Shown piece after piece: positions 26,804-35,797 of a stretch of DNA of 64,000 nucleotides; within the stretch, counting starts at the first letter, position 1; the number at the start of each line of letters is the position of its first letter. The translations under genes were made by a program, and so were the position numbers. The notes under the pieces were generated by a model. The model was given only the letters and a program-made list of their open reading frames with translations. It did not search any database and was not told the DNA's origin. This stretch comes from Candidatus Kaistella beijingensis (GTDB lineage Bacteria > Bacteroidota > Bacteroidia > Flavobacteriales > Weeksellaceae): the NCBI RefSeq assembly GCF_020084865.1, contig NZ_CP071953.1, forward strand, positions 2,356,001 through 2,420,000, in the 5' to 3' direction.

Positions 26804-28981
26804 ATGAAAACAAAAATCTTTACCCTTTCCTGTATTTTATTTGCAGCATTCGGTTTCGGTCAGAACTTTTGGAGCAAGACGAACGCCGTTCCAAAAGACA
26901 ATCTGTCTCACAGACAAGTGCAACCTAAGGAATTTTCTTTGTACAGCCTCAAACTTGAAAAGATTAAAGACGATCTTTCAAAAGTTCCCATGCGATTCTC
27001 TAAAGACCAAAGTCACGTCATAACCTTTCCCACAGCTGATGGGAAATTCAGAGAATATATCGTGCAGGAAGCACCCGTAATGGAAGCTGAATTACAGGCA
27101 AAATATCCCGAAATTCGTTCTTATGTAGGATGGCAGAAAAATAATCCAGAAAATTCCATAAGATTCAGTGTAACTCCGGAGGTAGGAGTGAGTGCCATGT
27201 ATTTTGACGGTTGGGAGGTGAGCTATTTGGATCGTTTTACCAACGACAATAACCAATATGTTTTCTATAAACGCAGCGATTTACCTTTAAATCAAAGACT
27301 TTTTGAATGTAATGTGGAGGGACTTAAAGATGAGATGGTCGATGTTACAGGAAAAGCACCTTTAGTTTCAGATGGGCAATTCCGAACGTACCGACTTGCA
27401 ATGGCTGCAACAGGAGAATATACAACTTTTCACGGCGGTACTGTCGCAAAAGCTTTAGCAGCAATGGCTGTAACCATGACAAGAGTAAACGGAGTTTACG
27501 AAAAAACCATTTCTGCAACAATGGTAATGGTGGCCAACAATAATCTCATTGTTTATACCAATGCCGCCACTGATCCTTACACTAATGGGAATCCTGGAAC
27601 GATGATTAATGAAAACCAAACCAATATTAACACTGTAATTGGTACAGCTAATTATGATATAGGGCACGTTGTAGGAACCAACAGTGGTGGTTTAGCTGGA
27701 TTGGGTGTAATTTGTACAAGCAGCAAAGCAAGAGGCGTAACTGGTTCTGCAGCACCAATAAACGACCCTTTTGATATTGATTATGTAGCCCATGAAATTG
27801 GTCATCAGTTTGGTGCAAATCATACGTTTCGTGCATCGTCAGGTTCGTGTTCAGGAAATGCAAATTCTTCAACTGCATTTGAACCCGGAAGCGGATCAAC
27901 AATTATGGCTTACGCGGGAATTTGCGGTACAAATAATGTTCAGCTTAATAGTGACGCCTATTTCCATTCTGCAAGTGTGAATGAAATGTATACTGTGATT
28001 AGAAGAGCATCCGACTGCTCTGTAAAAGTTTCCAATAACAATCAAGTTCCAACAGCGGATGCAGGTATAGATTATATTATTCCTAAAGGAACTGCTTTTG
28101 TCCTTACAGGAACTGGTACAGATCCTAACAACGATTCAATTACCTACCTGTGGGAGCAAATGGACAATCAAACAAGCACACAGCCACCAGTAGCTACGGC
28201 AACCAGCGGTCCTATTTATCGATCATTGTTCCCTTCAACTTCACCATCAAGATATTTTCCAGTAATGTCTTCTGTTTTGGCAAACAATCTTATACCAAAA
28301 TGGGAAGTAACTCCAAGTGTGGCGAGAACTTTAAACTTCTCTTTATTGGTGAACGATAATAAAGCAACTGGAAATCAGGCTGCAAGAGATTTAATGCTTG
28401 TAACGGTAACGAATGATGGACCGTTCAAAGTAACTTCTCAAACAACGAATGTGCAATATGATGCTGCAACGCCAATTACGGTAACATGGGATGTCGCTGG
28501 AACTAATGCAGGTACGATAAATACCGCAAACGTTTCAGTTGTATTATCTAAAAACGGAGGGACAACTTTCGATACCGTTCTTGCGGCAAGTGTACCAAAT
28601 AACGGTACTGCAACAGTTTCTTTGCCAAATGAAGATATCGCATCTGCGAGACTGATGGTAAAACCGGTTGGAAATATTTATTTTGCTGTAAATCCTTCCA
28701 ATTTCTCAATAAAAAAGACTCTTGCTGTATCAAATAGCAATGTAAAGAGTTTTGCCATTTTCCCTAATCCTGCAAAGAACGAAGTGAATGTTTCACTTAA
28801 AAATAAATCAGAAAATGGAATCTACATGATTTATGACGCAACGGGAAGAATGTTGAAAAAGGGAGATTTAGCAACAGATGGAAAAATCAGTTTAGAAAAA
28901 ATTTCCAGCGGTAACTATATTTTGAGCGTTGAATTGAAAAACGGAGAAAAATTCTCTGAAAAACTCATAATTAAAAAATAA
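26804..28981 (+). CDS. Secreted reprolysin-like metalloprotease with T9SS domain
   Basis: This 725-residue exported protease has a signal peptide (1-19), a pro-region (about 45-190), and a metzincin catalytic domain with HEIGHQFGANH (330-340), the HExxHxxGxxH zinc signature, followed by the Met-turn region GSTIMAYAGICG. Beta-sandwich domains follow (PKGTAFVLTGTGTDPNNDS). The last 75 residues are a T9SS type A domain (FAIFPNPAKNEVNV, DATGRML, SSGNYILSV). It should be secreted through the outer membrane. It is a paralogue of the protease at 49.1-52.0 kb, sharing domain order and many segments. Confidence 0.93.
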   Translation: MKTKIFTLSCILFAAFGFGQNFWSKTNAVPKDNLSHRQVQPKEFSLYSLKLEKIKDDLSKVPMRFSKDQSHVITFPTADGKFREYIVQEAPVMEAELQAKYPEIRSYVGWQKNNPENSIRFSVTPEVGVSAMYFDGWEVSYLDRFTNDNNQYVFYKRSDLPLNQRLFECNVEGLKDEMVDVTGKAPLVSDGQFRTYRLAMAATGEYTTFHGGTVAKALAAMAVTMTRVNGVYEKTISATMVMVANNNLIVYTNAATDPYTNGNPGTMINENQTNINTVIGTANYDIGHVVGTNSGGLAGLGVICTSSKARGVTGSAAPINDPFDIDYVAHEIGHQFGANHTFRASSGSCSGNANSSTAFEPGSGSTIMAYAGICGTNNVQLNSDAYFHSASVNEMYTVIRRASDCSVKVSNNNQVPTADAGIDYIIPKGTAFVLTGTGTDPNNDSITYLWEQMDNQTSTQPPVATATSGPIYRSLFPSTSPSRYFPVMSSVLANNLIPKWEVTPSVARTLNFSLLVNDNKATGNQAARDLMLVTVTNDGPFKVTSQTTNVQYDAATPITVTWDVAGTNAGTINTANVSVVLSKNGGTTFDTVLAASVPNNGTATVSLPNEDIASARLMVKPVGNIYFAVNPSNFSIKKTLAVSNSNVKSFAIFPNPAKNEVNVSLKNKSENGIYMIYDATGRMLKKGDLATDGKISLEKISSGNYILSVELKNGEKFSEKLIIKK

Positions 28982-29003
28982 TTTTTAAATCTATAAATAT
29001 TCT

Positions 29004-29033
29004 GAAGGATGTCTGTTTTAGGCATCCTTTTTT
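29004..29033 (+). terminator. Terminator of the first reprolysin-like protease
   Basis: The hairpin AAGGATGTC / GGCATCCTT (one G-U pair) is followed by TTTT, 23 bp after the stop. Confidence 0.8.
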
Positions 29034-29051
29034 AACTTGAGACAAATCTTG

Positions 29052-29888
29052 TTAAGAATTTCCTGATTTATTATCCGGATTCACCATCGAAATTTTTTCA
29101 TCATCCAGTCGCTGTTTTATCCTCAAAAGTGCTTCACTTCTTATTAAAGTAATGTTTTTCCCCTGTTTCATCCAAAATTGGGCTTCAACGGTGAAAATTC
29201 CTAAGTTTTGCTTTAATAATACCACTTGAGCCGAATTCAAATTATCCACGAAATCAAATTTCTTTACTTCATCCAAAATAACTTCCTTCGCTTTTTCAAG
29301 ATTTTGAGTGTTCGGAATTTCAATATCGATAAATACTTTTCGGTTTCCTGAAGCTGAAAAATTAATGAACGGTGAATTGAAAATCAATTGATTGGGTAAA
29401 TAAACTTTTTTTCCGTCGTCGGCAATTATTTTGGTGGTGAGAAAACCAATTTCTTCAACAGTTCCTGTAATATTGCTGATTTGCACCACATCGCCCGCTT
29501 TAAAAGACTTGTCGATTCCCACTAAAATTCCGGAAAACATTGATGAAACCAAATCTTTTAACGCGACACCCGCAATAATACCTGCAACTCCCAAACTTCC
29601 TAAAAGCTTCATGAAAAAGCTGCTCAATCCCATGATTTCCAGTGTTACAAAAGTTCCGAAAAGAATGATCATGAATCGGAAAAAGCCCGCCAAACTTGCA
29701 ACGGTTTCAAAATTTCTGCTTTTTGGAAAAAGTTTGTTAAAAAGTTTTACAGTGACTTTGCTTAAGAAGGTACTGGCCATTAAAAAGAAAGTGAAGACGA
29801 TAAGGCCCACAATCAGTTTTGGAGTAAACTGGGCAAATTTCAAATACCATCTTTCAAGAACCGAGGAAACAACACTAAAATAATTCAT
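29052..29888 (-). CDS. Small-conductance mechanosensitive channel (MscS family)
   Basis: This 278-residue inner-membrane protein has three or four N-terminal helices, including the pore-lining TM3-like segment GVAGIIAGVALKDLVSSMFSGI (about 98-119), and an MscS beta domain (FKAGDVVQISNITGTVEEIGFLTTKI). The C-terminal alpha/beta part is shortened compared with E. coli MscS-type vestibules but present. It should release solutes on hypo-osmotic shock. A TAAATTTG sequence sits only 4 bp before the start codon, too close to be a normal promoter. Confidence 0.9.
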   Translation of the reverse strand: MNYFSVVSSVLERWYLKFAQFTPKLIVGLIVFTFFLMASTFLSKVTVKLFNKLFPKSRNFETVASLAGFFRFMIILFGTFVTLEIMGLSSFFMKLLGSLGVAGIIAGVALKDLVSSMFSGILVGIDKSFKAGDVVQISNITGTVEEIGFLTTKIIADDGKKVYLPNQLIFNSPFINFSASGNRKVFIDIEIPNTQNLEKAKEVILDEVKKFDFVDNLNSAQVVLLKQNLGIFTVEAQFWMKQGKNITLIRSEALLRIKQRLDDEKISMVNPDNKSGNS

Positions 29889-29988
29889 ACCACAAATTTA
29901 AATATTCTTGTTGAAGTTTTTCTTATCAGCAAAATTCTCTCCAAAAACTCACCAACACACCCACTCACCACCACACCCACAAAAAACG

Positions 29989-29996
29989 TATCTTTG
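29989..29996 (+). promoter_or_regulatory. -7 box for rnpB
   Basis: TATCTTTG matches TAnnTTTG and ends 4 bp before the first base of the P1 helix of RNase P RNA, consistent with direct transcription of the mature 5' end. Confidence 0.65.
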
Positions 29997-30000
29997 CATT

Positions 30001-30331
30001 CCACAAGAAAAATGGCTTGTTGATTCTCGAATTTTCGAGGGTAGGAAAGTCCGGACACCAAAGAGCAGCAAAGCGGATAACATCCGTCGGTCGCAAGATC
30101 AGGACCAGTGCAACAGAAAGAATGTATATTCATTTATAGTGAAATCAGGTAAACTCTTTGCGGTGCAATGTTAAGTATATCGGATTTTTTTCAGCAATGA
30201 AAAATAGGAGTTGCTCGCTCCAAAAACCGAGGGGTAAACAGCTCAAGTTTTGCAGCAATGTAAAACGCAGATAAATAACAAGCGTCCCGTTTCGGCGGGA
30301 GACAGAATCCGGCTTACAGTTTTTCTTGTGG
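30001..30331 (+). ncRNA. rnpB: RNase P RNA (M1-type)
   Basis: This is the catalytic RNA that trims tRNA 5' ends. The diagnostic core GAGGGTAGGAAAGTCCGGAC (P4/CR-I region) is followed by CGCAAGATCAGGACC and a GTGCAACAGAAAG segment, then GAGGGGTAAACAGCTC, and near the 3' end ACAGAATCCGGCTTACAG, the complementary half of P4. The ends are set by a perfect 12-bp P1 helix, CCACAAGAAAAA (30001-30012) with TTTTTCTTGTGG (30320-30331). A T-rich tract follows. The length is on the short side for bacterial type A RNA. Confidence 0.96.
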
Positions 30332-30421
30332 GTTTTTCTCTTTTACTTTCAAGTTACTTCACACTCTTCACGCTCTACTCAGTATTAAACTCACCAACAT
30401 ACCAAAATACAAACAAAAAAA

Positions 30422-31292
30422 CTACTCACTCTCCAACTTCGCCTTCGCTTCCTGCAACGCTGCCTGATCTTTCTCCGAAAGTACAGGATACTTCAAATCC
30501 ATTCTTTCCAAAGCATCAATAATAATCTGAATTGCGGCAACTCTTGCAAACCATTTGTCATCCGCAGGAATTACAAACCAGGGTGCATGATTTTTTGAGG
30601 TTTCGTTGATGGCTTCTTCGTACGCTTTCATGTATTTGTCCCACAATGCACGTTCAGGTAAGTCGCCCAAAGAAAATTTCCAGTTTTTATCCTGCTCGTC
30701 AATTCGGTCGAGGAATCTTTTTTTCTGCTCCTTTTTAGAAACATTTAGGAATATTTTTACGATTGTGGTTCCGTTTTCCGCCAAATGTTTTTCAAAATTT
30801 CTAATGCTTTCATAACGGTTCTCCCAAAATTTGTCATCAAAATCTGAAACCGACTTCCAAACTTTCTCACTCAGATTATATTCAGGATGAACTTTGCAGA
30901 CCAAGACACTTTCATAATGACTTCGGTTGAAAATTCCGATTTTGCCTTTTTCAGGAAGTGCGATATAATGACGCCATAAAAAATCGTGGGAATATTCTTT
31001 TGAACTCGGTGCTTTAAAACTCGTCACTTCACATCCTTGCGGATTTTACGCCACCGAAAACATGCTCAATCAAAGAATCTTTTCCAGCCGCATCCATCGC
31101 CTGAATGACAATTAATAAAGACTTGCTTCCATCTGCATAGAGTTTTTCCTGAAGCTCACGAAGTTTTACTTTTTCTTCCTCAAGAATTTTTTTGCCGTCA
31201 TCTTTGGAAAGGTTCCCTTTGTATTCTGTATCTGCATCAGAAATTGAAAACTTGTTATTCACTATGTAATTGTCGCTGAAATCTAAATCCAT
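30422..31292 (-). pseudogene. ppk2: Polyphosphate kinase 2 family gene with a single-base frameshift
   Basis: The N-terminal part (31292 to about 31047) carries Walker A in LLIVIQAMDAAGKDS and HVFGGV. The rest, from about 31043 to 30422, resumes in another frame with VTSFKAPSSKEYSHDFLWRHY and the lid and Walker B region. Removing one base from the run of four T (plus strand 31044-31047) restores GGVNPQGCEVTSFKAP, the usual family sequence. PPK2 enzymes transfer phosphate between polyphosphate and nucleotides. As read here the protein would stop at residue 87. A sequencing error, a recent mutation and phase variation in the short run are all possible. Confidence 0.85.
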
Positions 31293-31317
31293 AATTTAAT
31301 TTTTATTAAAAATAAAA

Positions 31318-31345
31318 AAAATCACTCCAATAACGAAGTGATTTT
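31318..31345 (-). terminator. Terminator of the DUF1573 gene
   Basis: The minus strand reads AAAATCACT, a 10-nt loop, AGTGATTTT and further T residues, 26 bp after the DUF1573 stop. Confidence 0.8.
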
Positions 31346-31370
31346 GTATTTTATTTTTTAATCTTGAGAA

Positions 31371-31868
31371 TTATAGAGCTGCTGCCTTTTTTGCCTCTCT
31401 CTTAACTGCCTTTTTTGCTTTAGCTGCTTTTGCAGCTTCTTCTACTGCTGCAGTTTTTGAAACGGCAACATCACTCTTTAGTTCTGCAGCTTGAGCTTGT
31501 CCCGGTGCTTCTACAGTTCCTTTAATGTTAATTGCAGCGGTAACATTTGCAGGGTCATTAGAGTAAACTTGGATCAATTTTTGGAAAGGACCAACGATTG
31601 TCGTATTGTATCCCACTTTAATTTGAGAAGTTTTTCCCGGCATAATCGGGTCTTGGCTCCACTCGGGAGTTGTACAACCGCAAGAAGCCTGAACCTTAGA
31701 AATAATAAGAGGTTTGTCACCGGTATTTTTCACAGTGAAAAATCTATGACCATCAGCACCGTTTTTTACTGTCCCGTAATCAATTGTCGTTTTATCGAAT
31801 GAAATTGTTTGTGCCGAAGCCAATGCGAAAGATGCGGTTAAAAATAAACCTGCGAAAATCTTTTTCAT
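31371..31868 (-). CDS. DUF1573 domain protein, exported
   Basis: From the Met at 31868 the product is 165 residues with a clear signal peptide (MKKIFAGLFLTASFALASAQ). The rest is a DUF1573 Ig-like domain: ISFDKTTIDYGTVKNGADG, FTVKNTGDKPLIISKVQASCGCTTPEW (a family hallmark around SCGCT) and a beta-strand pattern. An Ala/Lys-rich tail closes the protein. The family is widespread in Bacteroidota and has no firm function. An upstream in-frame Met adds 16 residues without sense for export. A -7 box lies 46 bp upstream. Confidence 0.9.
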   Translation of the reverse strand: MKKIFAGLFLTASFALASAQTISFDKTTIDYGTVKNGADGHRFFTVKNTGDKPLIISKVQASCGCTTPEWSQDPIMPGKTSQIKVGYNTTIVGPFQKLIQVYSNDPANVTAAINIKGTVEAPGQAQAAELKSDVAVSKTAAVEEAAKAAKAKKAVKREAKKAAAL

Positions 31869-31913
31869 ATTCTTAATTTGTTTTTGATTAAATGTTTGAT
31901 AAATTTTGAGAGA

Positions 31914-31921
31914 CAAAGTTA
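31914..31921 (-). promoter_or_regulatory. -7 box for the DUF1573 gene
   Basis: TAACTTTG on the minus strand fits TAnnTTTG, 46 bp before the start codon. It is back to back with the valS box. Confidence 0.5.
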
Positions 31922-31962
31922 AAAATTATTTTATTAATCATTAGAAAAATTTTTATTTACCC

Positions 31963-31970
31963 TATTTTTG
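31963..31970 (+). promoter_or_regulatory. -7 box for valS
   Basis: TATTTTTG fits TAnnTTTG, 30 bp before the valS start codon. Confidence 0.55.
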
Positions 31971-31999
31971 CACATATTTTAATATTTATTTAATATTTC

Positions 32000-34618
32000 A
32001 TGCAGATTTCAGACAAATATAATCCACAGGAAACTGAGCAGAAATGGTACAGTTACTGGCTCGAAAATAATTATTTCCACTCCGAACCCAACGAAAAACC
32101 ACCTTATACGATTGTAATTCCGCCACCAAACGTGACGGGAATTCTTCACATGGGACACATGTTGAACAACACGATTCAGGATGTTTTGGTTCGTAGAGCC
32201 AGAATGCAGGGTTTCAACGCTTGTTGGGTTCCGGGAACCGATCACGCTTCCATTGCGACGGAAGCAAAAGTGGTGGCAAAACTGAAAGAGGAAGGAATCA
32301 ACAAATCCGACATTACTCGAGAAGAATTCCTGAAGCATGCTTGGGAATGGACCGATAAATACGGGGGAACCATTTTGGAACAGCTGAAAAAACTTGGCGC
32401 ATCTTGCGATTGGGGAAGAACCCGTTTTACAATGGAGCCCAAACTTTCACAGCAAGTGATCAAATCTTTTGTCGATTTGTATAATAAAGGATTGATTTAC
32501 AGAGGTTACCGAATGGTCAATTGGGATCCGGAAGCTAAAACCAACATTTCCGATGAAGAGGTTATTTTTAAAGAACAAAACGGAAAACTGTACTTTTTAA
32601 AATATAAAATCGAAGGGTCTGAAGATTTCCTTTCCGTTGCAACAACCCGTCCTGAAACGATTTTCGGGGACACGGCAGTTTGTATCAATCCAAATGACGA
32701 AAGATATGCTCATTTAAAGGGTAAAAAAGTTACCGTTCCTATCGCGAATCGTGTCATTCCAATTATCGAGGATGATTATGTGGATATTGAATTTGGAACG
32801 GGAGCGTTGAAAATTACACCTGCTCACGACACCAACGATTACGAAATCGGGCAGCGTCACCATCTGCAAATGATTGATTCCCTTGATGATGACGCGAATT
32901 TAAATGAACACGGACTTCATTATAACGGAAAAAATCGTTTCGAGGTAAGAAAATTAATTGCCAAAGAATTAGAGGAAAAAGGTCTGCTCTTAAAAGCTGA
33001 AGATTATGTCAATAAAGTAGGAACTTCAGAAAGAACAGGAGCGGTAATTGAACCGAAAGTTTCCGTTCAGTGGTTCTTGAAAATGTCGGAAATCGCTAAA
33101 CCTGCATTGGATGTGGTGATGAATGATGAGGTGAAATTTCACCCCGAAAAGTTCAAAAACACTTATAAACATTGGATGGAAAACATCCGTGATTGGAATA
33201 TTTCTCGTCAACTTTGGTGGGGGCAGCAAATTCCTGCTTATTATTATGGAGATGGCGAAAATGATTTCGTAGTCGCCGAAACGATTGAAGAAGCTTTAGA
33301 ATTGGCGAAGCAAAAGACTTCGGATTTCGGACTTCAAACTTCGGACTTAAAGCAAGATGAAGACGCACTCGACACATGGTTTTCTTCTTGGTTATGGCCG
33401 ATTTCGGTTTTCGACGGAATGCTCGATTCTGAAAACAAGGACATCAATTACTATTATCCGACTTCAGATTTGGTGACTGGTCCCGATATTATTTTCTTTT
33501 GGGTAGCGAGAATGATTATGGCAGGTTTGGAATACAGAAAAGAAGTTCCTTTCAAAAATGTTTATTTCACGGGAATTGTTCGGGATAAACAAAGAAGAAA
33601 GATGTCGAAATCACTCGGAAATTCACCCGATCCAATTGAATTGATTAAAAAATACGGCGCAGACGGAGTTCGTGTAGGTATTTTGTTGAGTTCCGCTGCA
33701 GGAAACGATTTGCTTTTCGACGAAGATTTGATGTTGCAGGGAAGAAATTTTGCCACCAAAATCTGGAACGCCTACAAATTAATTCAAGGTTGGAAAAAAG
33801 ACGAAAATATAAAAGCAAACAGTTCAGACAATCAAGCGATAGAATGGTTCGGAAATCAGATGGATAAAGCCATTGTCGAAATTGCCGACCAATTTGAGAA
33901 ATTCAGAATTTCAGATGCTTTGCATTTGGTGTATAAACTCATTTGGGACGATTTCTGTTCATGGTATTTGGAGGCCATTAAGCCAAATTTCGGTGAGCCG
34001 ATTTCTAAAGAAGTTTATGATAAAACAATTTCCTATTTCGAGGAATTAATGAAATTGCTACATCCTTTCATGCCGTTTTTATCGGAAGAATTGTGGCAAA
34101 ATATCTCGGAAAGAACACCAGAAAATGCTTTGGTCATTTCACAACAAAGAAAAGCAGAAACTTTTAACAATGATATTATTTTAGCTTTCGAAACCTCAAA
34201 AGAACTGATTTCAGGGGTGCGAAATTACCGTCAGTCAAAAGGAATTTCGCCAAGAGAAAATGTGGAAATTTTTACCAATGCTGCAAATTTCAGCAATGAG
34301 GAATTAGTGAAAAAATTAGCCAATATTTCTGACATTAATTTCGGACAAAAAACCGATAAACCAAGTTTCACCTTTTTGGTTGGAGCCACAGAAGTTTCCA
34401 TTCCTTTAAGTGAAAATATCGATTTAGCGGAAGAAAAAGAAAAAACGGAAAAAGAACTCGAACATTTAAAAGGATTTCTAAACTCCGTTGAAAAGAAACT
34501 TTCCAACGAAAAATTCATGGCAGGAGCTCCACAAAATGTAGTCGATGTAGAATTGAAAAAAAAACGCGACGCGATGGAAAAGATTTCGCTGCTTGAAGAA
34601 AAATTGAGAACGCTGTAA
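32000..34618 (+). CDS. valS: Valyl-tRNA synthetase
   Basis: This 872-residue class I synthetase charges tRNA-Val. The HIGH-type motif is HMGH (50-53, in PPNVTGILHMGHM), the editing domain follows (TTRPETIFGDTAV), and KMSKS is at 534-538. The anticodon-binding and C-terminal coiled-coil domains are complete (ending SLLEEKLRTL). Residues about 439-450 (TSDFGLQTSDLK) are encoded by near-repeats of ACTTCGGATTTCGGACTTC in a part of the protein that varies among species; the frame stays open. The gene stands alone, with a GIY-YIG nuclease gene inserted 94 bp downstream. Confidence 0.98.
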   Translation: MQISDKYNPQETEQKWYSYWLENNYFHSEPNEKPPYTIVIPPPNVTGILHMGHMLNNTIQDVLVRRARMQGFNACWVPGTDHASIATEAKVVAKLKEEGINKSDITREEFLKHAWEWTDKYGGTILEQLKKLGASCDWGRTRFTMEPKLSQQVIKSFVDLYNKGLIYRGYRMVNWDPEAKTNISDEEVIFKEQNGKLYFLKYKIEGSEDFLSVATTRPETIFGDTAVCINPNDERYAHLKGKKVTVPIANRVIPIIEDDYVDIEFGTGALKITPAHDTNDYEIGQRHHLQMIDSLDDDANLNEHGLHYNGKNRFEVRKLIAKELEEKGLLLKAEDYVNKVGTSERTGAVIEPKVSVQWFLKMSEIAKPALDVVMNDEVKFHPEKFKNTYKHWMENIRDWNISRQLWWGQQIPAYYYGDGENDFVVAETIEEALELAKQKTSDFGLQTSDLKQDEDALDTWFSSWLWPISVFDGMLDSENKDINYYYPTSDLVTGPDIIFFWVARMIMAGLEYRKEVPFKNVYFTGIVRDKQRRKMSKSLGNSPDPIELIKKYGADGVRVGILLSSAAGNDLLFDEDLMLQGRNFATKIWNAYKLIQGWKKDENIKANSSDNQAIEWFGNQMDKAIVEIADQFEKFRISDALHLVYKLIWDDFCSWYLEAIKPNFGEPISKEVYDKTISYFEELMKLLHPFMPFLSEELWQNISERTPENALVISQQRKAETFNNDIILAFETSKELISGVRNYRQSKGISPRENVEIFTNAANFSNEELVKKLANISDINFGQKTDKPSFTFLVGATEVSIPLSENIDLAEEKEKTEKELEHLKGFLNSVEKKLSNEKFMAGAPQNVVDVELKKKRDAMEKISLLEEKLRTL

Positions 34619-34665
34619 TGTTCAATTTTGTTCAACTTGTTCAATGGTGCAAAGTTGTTGAAAAG

Positions 34666-34689
34666 TGTCACGCTGAGCGGAGTCGAAGC
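34666..34689 (-). repeat. Left inverted repeat of the GIY-YIG unit
   Basis: The 24 bases are the reverse complement of 35041-35064 with a single mismatch, and of the clpB insert at 17411. They lie 23 bp upstream of the nuclease start codon. Confidence 0.9.
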
Positions 34690-34712
34690 GTTTTTATATT
34701 GAGCTAAAAAAA

Positions 34713-35081
34713 ATGGAAACTTATTATGTTTACATATTGAGATGTTCAGATAACTCATATTATACCGGAGTTACAAGTGATATCGAAAATAGGCTGTTTC
34801 AACATCAATCTGGAAGTTTTCCCGAGAGTTATACTCACAATAGAAGACCTGTAGAATTGGTTTTTTATTGTGAATTTAATAATATCAATGAAGCGATTTC
34901 TTTTGAAAAACAAGTAAAAGGATGGAGTAGAAAGAAGAAGGAAGCTATTATTAATAATAATTGGCATTTGCTGCCTTCTCTTTCAATTTGTCAAAACGAA
35001 AGTCATCATAAAAATTTTGAAAAAGATAAAATTGAAAAAGGCTTCGACTCCGCTCAGCCTGACAAATCTACAAATTCATAA
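34713..35081 (+). CDS. Single-domain GIY-YIG nuclease
   Basis: This 122-residue protein has the compact GIY-YIG endonuclease fold (UPF0213/YhbQ-like): YYVYIL (4-9) as the GIY strand, YYTGVT (16-21) as the YIG strand, Arg27 in ENRLFQH and the catalytic Glu65 in SFEKQVKGWSRKKKEA. Residues about 88-122 are not part of the fold; the C-terminal FDSAQPDKSTNS is encoded by the right-hand inverted repeat (35041-35064). The gene thus sits inside a 399-bp unit bounded by a 24-bp inverted pair and may be the mobilising gene of that repeat family. Bacteroidota genomes often carry several such small nucleases with unknown roles. The DUF4241 gene starts 2 bp after its stop. Confidence 0.9.
   Translation: METYYVYILRCSDNSYYTGVTSDIENRLFQHQSGSFPESYTHNRRPVELVFYCEFNNINEAISFEKQVKGWSRKKKEAIINNNWHLLPSLSICQNESHHKNFEKDKIEKGFDSAQPDKSTNS
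35041..35064 (+). repeat. Right inverted repeat of the GIY-YIG unit
   Basis: This copy of the 24-bp repeat reads in frame as GFDSAQPD at the C-terminus of the nuclease. It differs from the clpB copy by one base (CCTGACA for CGTGACA). Confidence 0.9.
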
Positions 35082-35083
35082 AA

Positions 35084-35731
35084 ATGAACCACATTAATAA
35101 TATTGCAAAATTATTCTCAAAAAACTTCATCGAATCACCACTTTTAGAAACCTTTGAAGCCGGGAAAATCAATCTTCCCACCGGAAAACTAGTTGCTTGT
35201 GATCCGCTGATTACAAGCGAAATGAATGCATTCAAAGTAAATTTTCCAATGGGTGAATTTCCTGTTTTTGTACATAAAGAAAGGGAGTCAAATTGTATTG
35301 CTTACGTTGAAATTATTTTCGGAAGCGACGAAATTTCCGAGTGGAATATGGCGACCACAGAAGGTCAAAATATCGATGAGTTGAAAGGAGAAGAAATCTT
35401 CGGCTATCCCGTACAAAGCGGGATGGGCTGTTTCATGGACGTGGAAACACAAGATTGTTTGAACCATTTAGAAAAGAAATTATTTCACAGGAAGGGTGCG
35501 GATTTCATGGGGATTTATGAGGAGTTTTTCCATCAGCATTTTTTTGACGAAAACGGAGCAATTGACCAATATGCATTTTTAAAACCCGATGAAGAGAAAA
35601 ACGGAAATATTTTTGCGTTCGAAACAGGTTATGGTGAAGGGTTTTATGCAAGTTATATCGGTTTCGGAAAAGATAATCAACCCATAAAAATTATCACCGA
35701 GTTTATCGAAATTCAAGTTGATGAAAGTTAA
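35084..35731 (+). CDS. DUF4241 domain protein
   Basis: This 215-residue cytoplasmic protein fits DUF4241: PTGKLVACDPLITSEM near the N-terminus, then a FPMGEFPVFVHKE strand pair, a central GYPVQSGMGCFMDVETQ motif, and a C-terminal FETGYGEGFYASYIGF. The family is of unknown function and sometimes occurs with toxin-immunity loci, but nothing here indicates that. It starts 2 bp after the GIY-YIG stop, so it may depend on that transcript or on one from valS. Confidence 0.8.
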   Translation: MNHINNIAKLFSKNFIESPLLETFEAGKINLPTGKLVACDPLITSEMNAFKVNFPMGEFPVFVHKERESNCIAYVEIIFGSDEISEWNMATTEGQNIDELKGEEIFGYPVQSGMGCFMDVETQDCLNHLEKKLFHRKGADFMGIYEEFFHQHFFDENGAIDQYAFLKPDEEKNGNIFAFETGYGEGFYASYIGFGKDNQPIKIITEFIEIQVDES

Positions 35732-35797
35732 ATGATTTTGTAAATCGCATTTAAGATATATATTTGTTATACTTGAAAAATCTTTAAAAAAGCAAGA

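Larger units (their letters stand above)
34666..35064. mobile_element. GIY-YIG nuclease unit bounded by inverted repeats
   Basis: The 399-bp span runs from the left arm to the right arm of a 23/24-bp matching inverted pair and contains the start and most of the nuclease gene. No target-site duplication is obvious in the flanks (GTTGAAAAG on the left, AATCTACAA on the right). Classing it as mobile is an inference from the repeats and from related copies elsewhere in the window. Confidence 0.55.

Noticed and set aside
29893..29900. TAAATTTG (minus) as the mscS promoter
   Set aside because: It is only 4 bp from the start codon; probably chance in AT-rich DNA.
29947..30403. ACTCACCAACA direct repeats flanking rnpB as an insertion duplication
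   Set aside because: Both lie in A/C-rich low-complexity sequence and rnpB is an essential ancestral gene, so a chance match is more likely.
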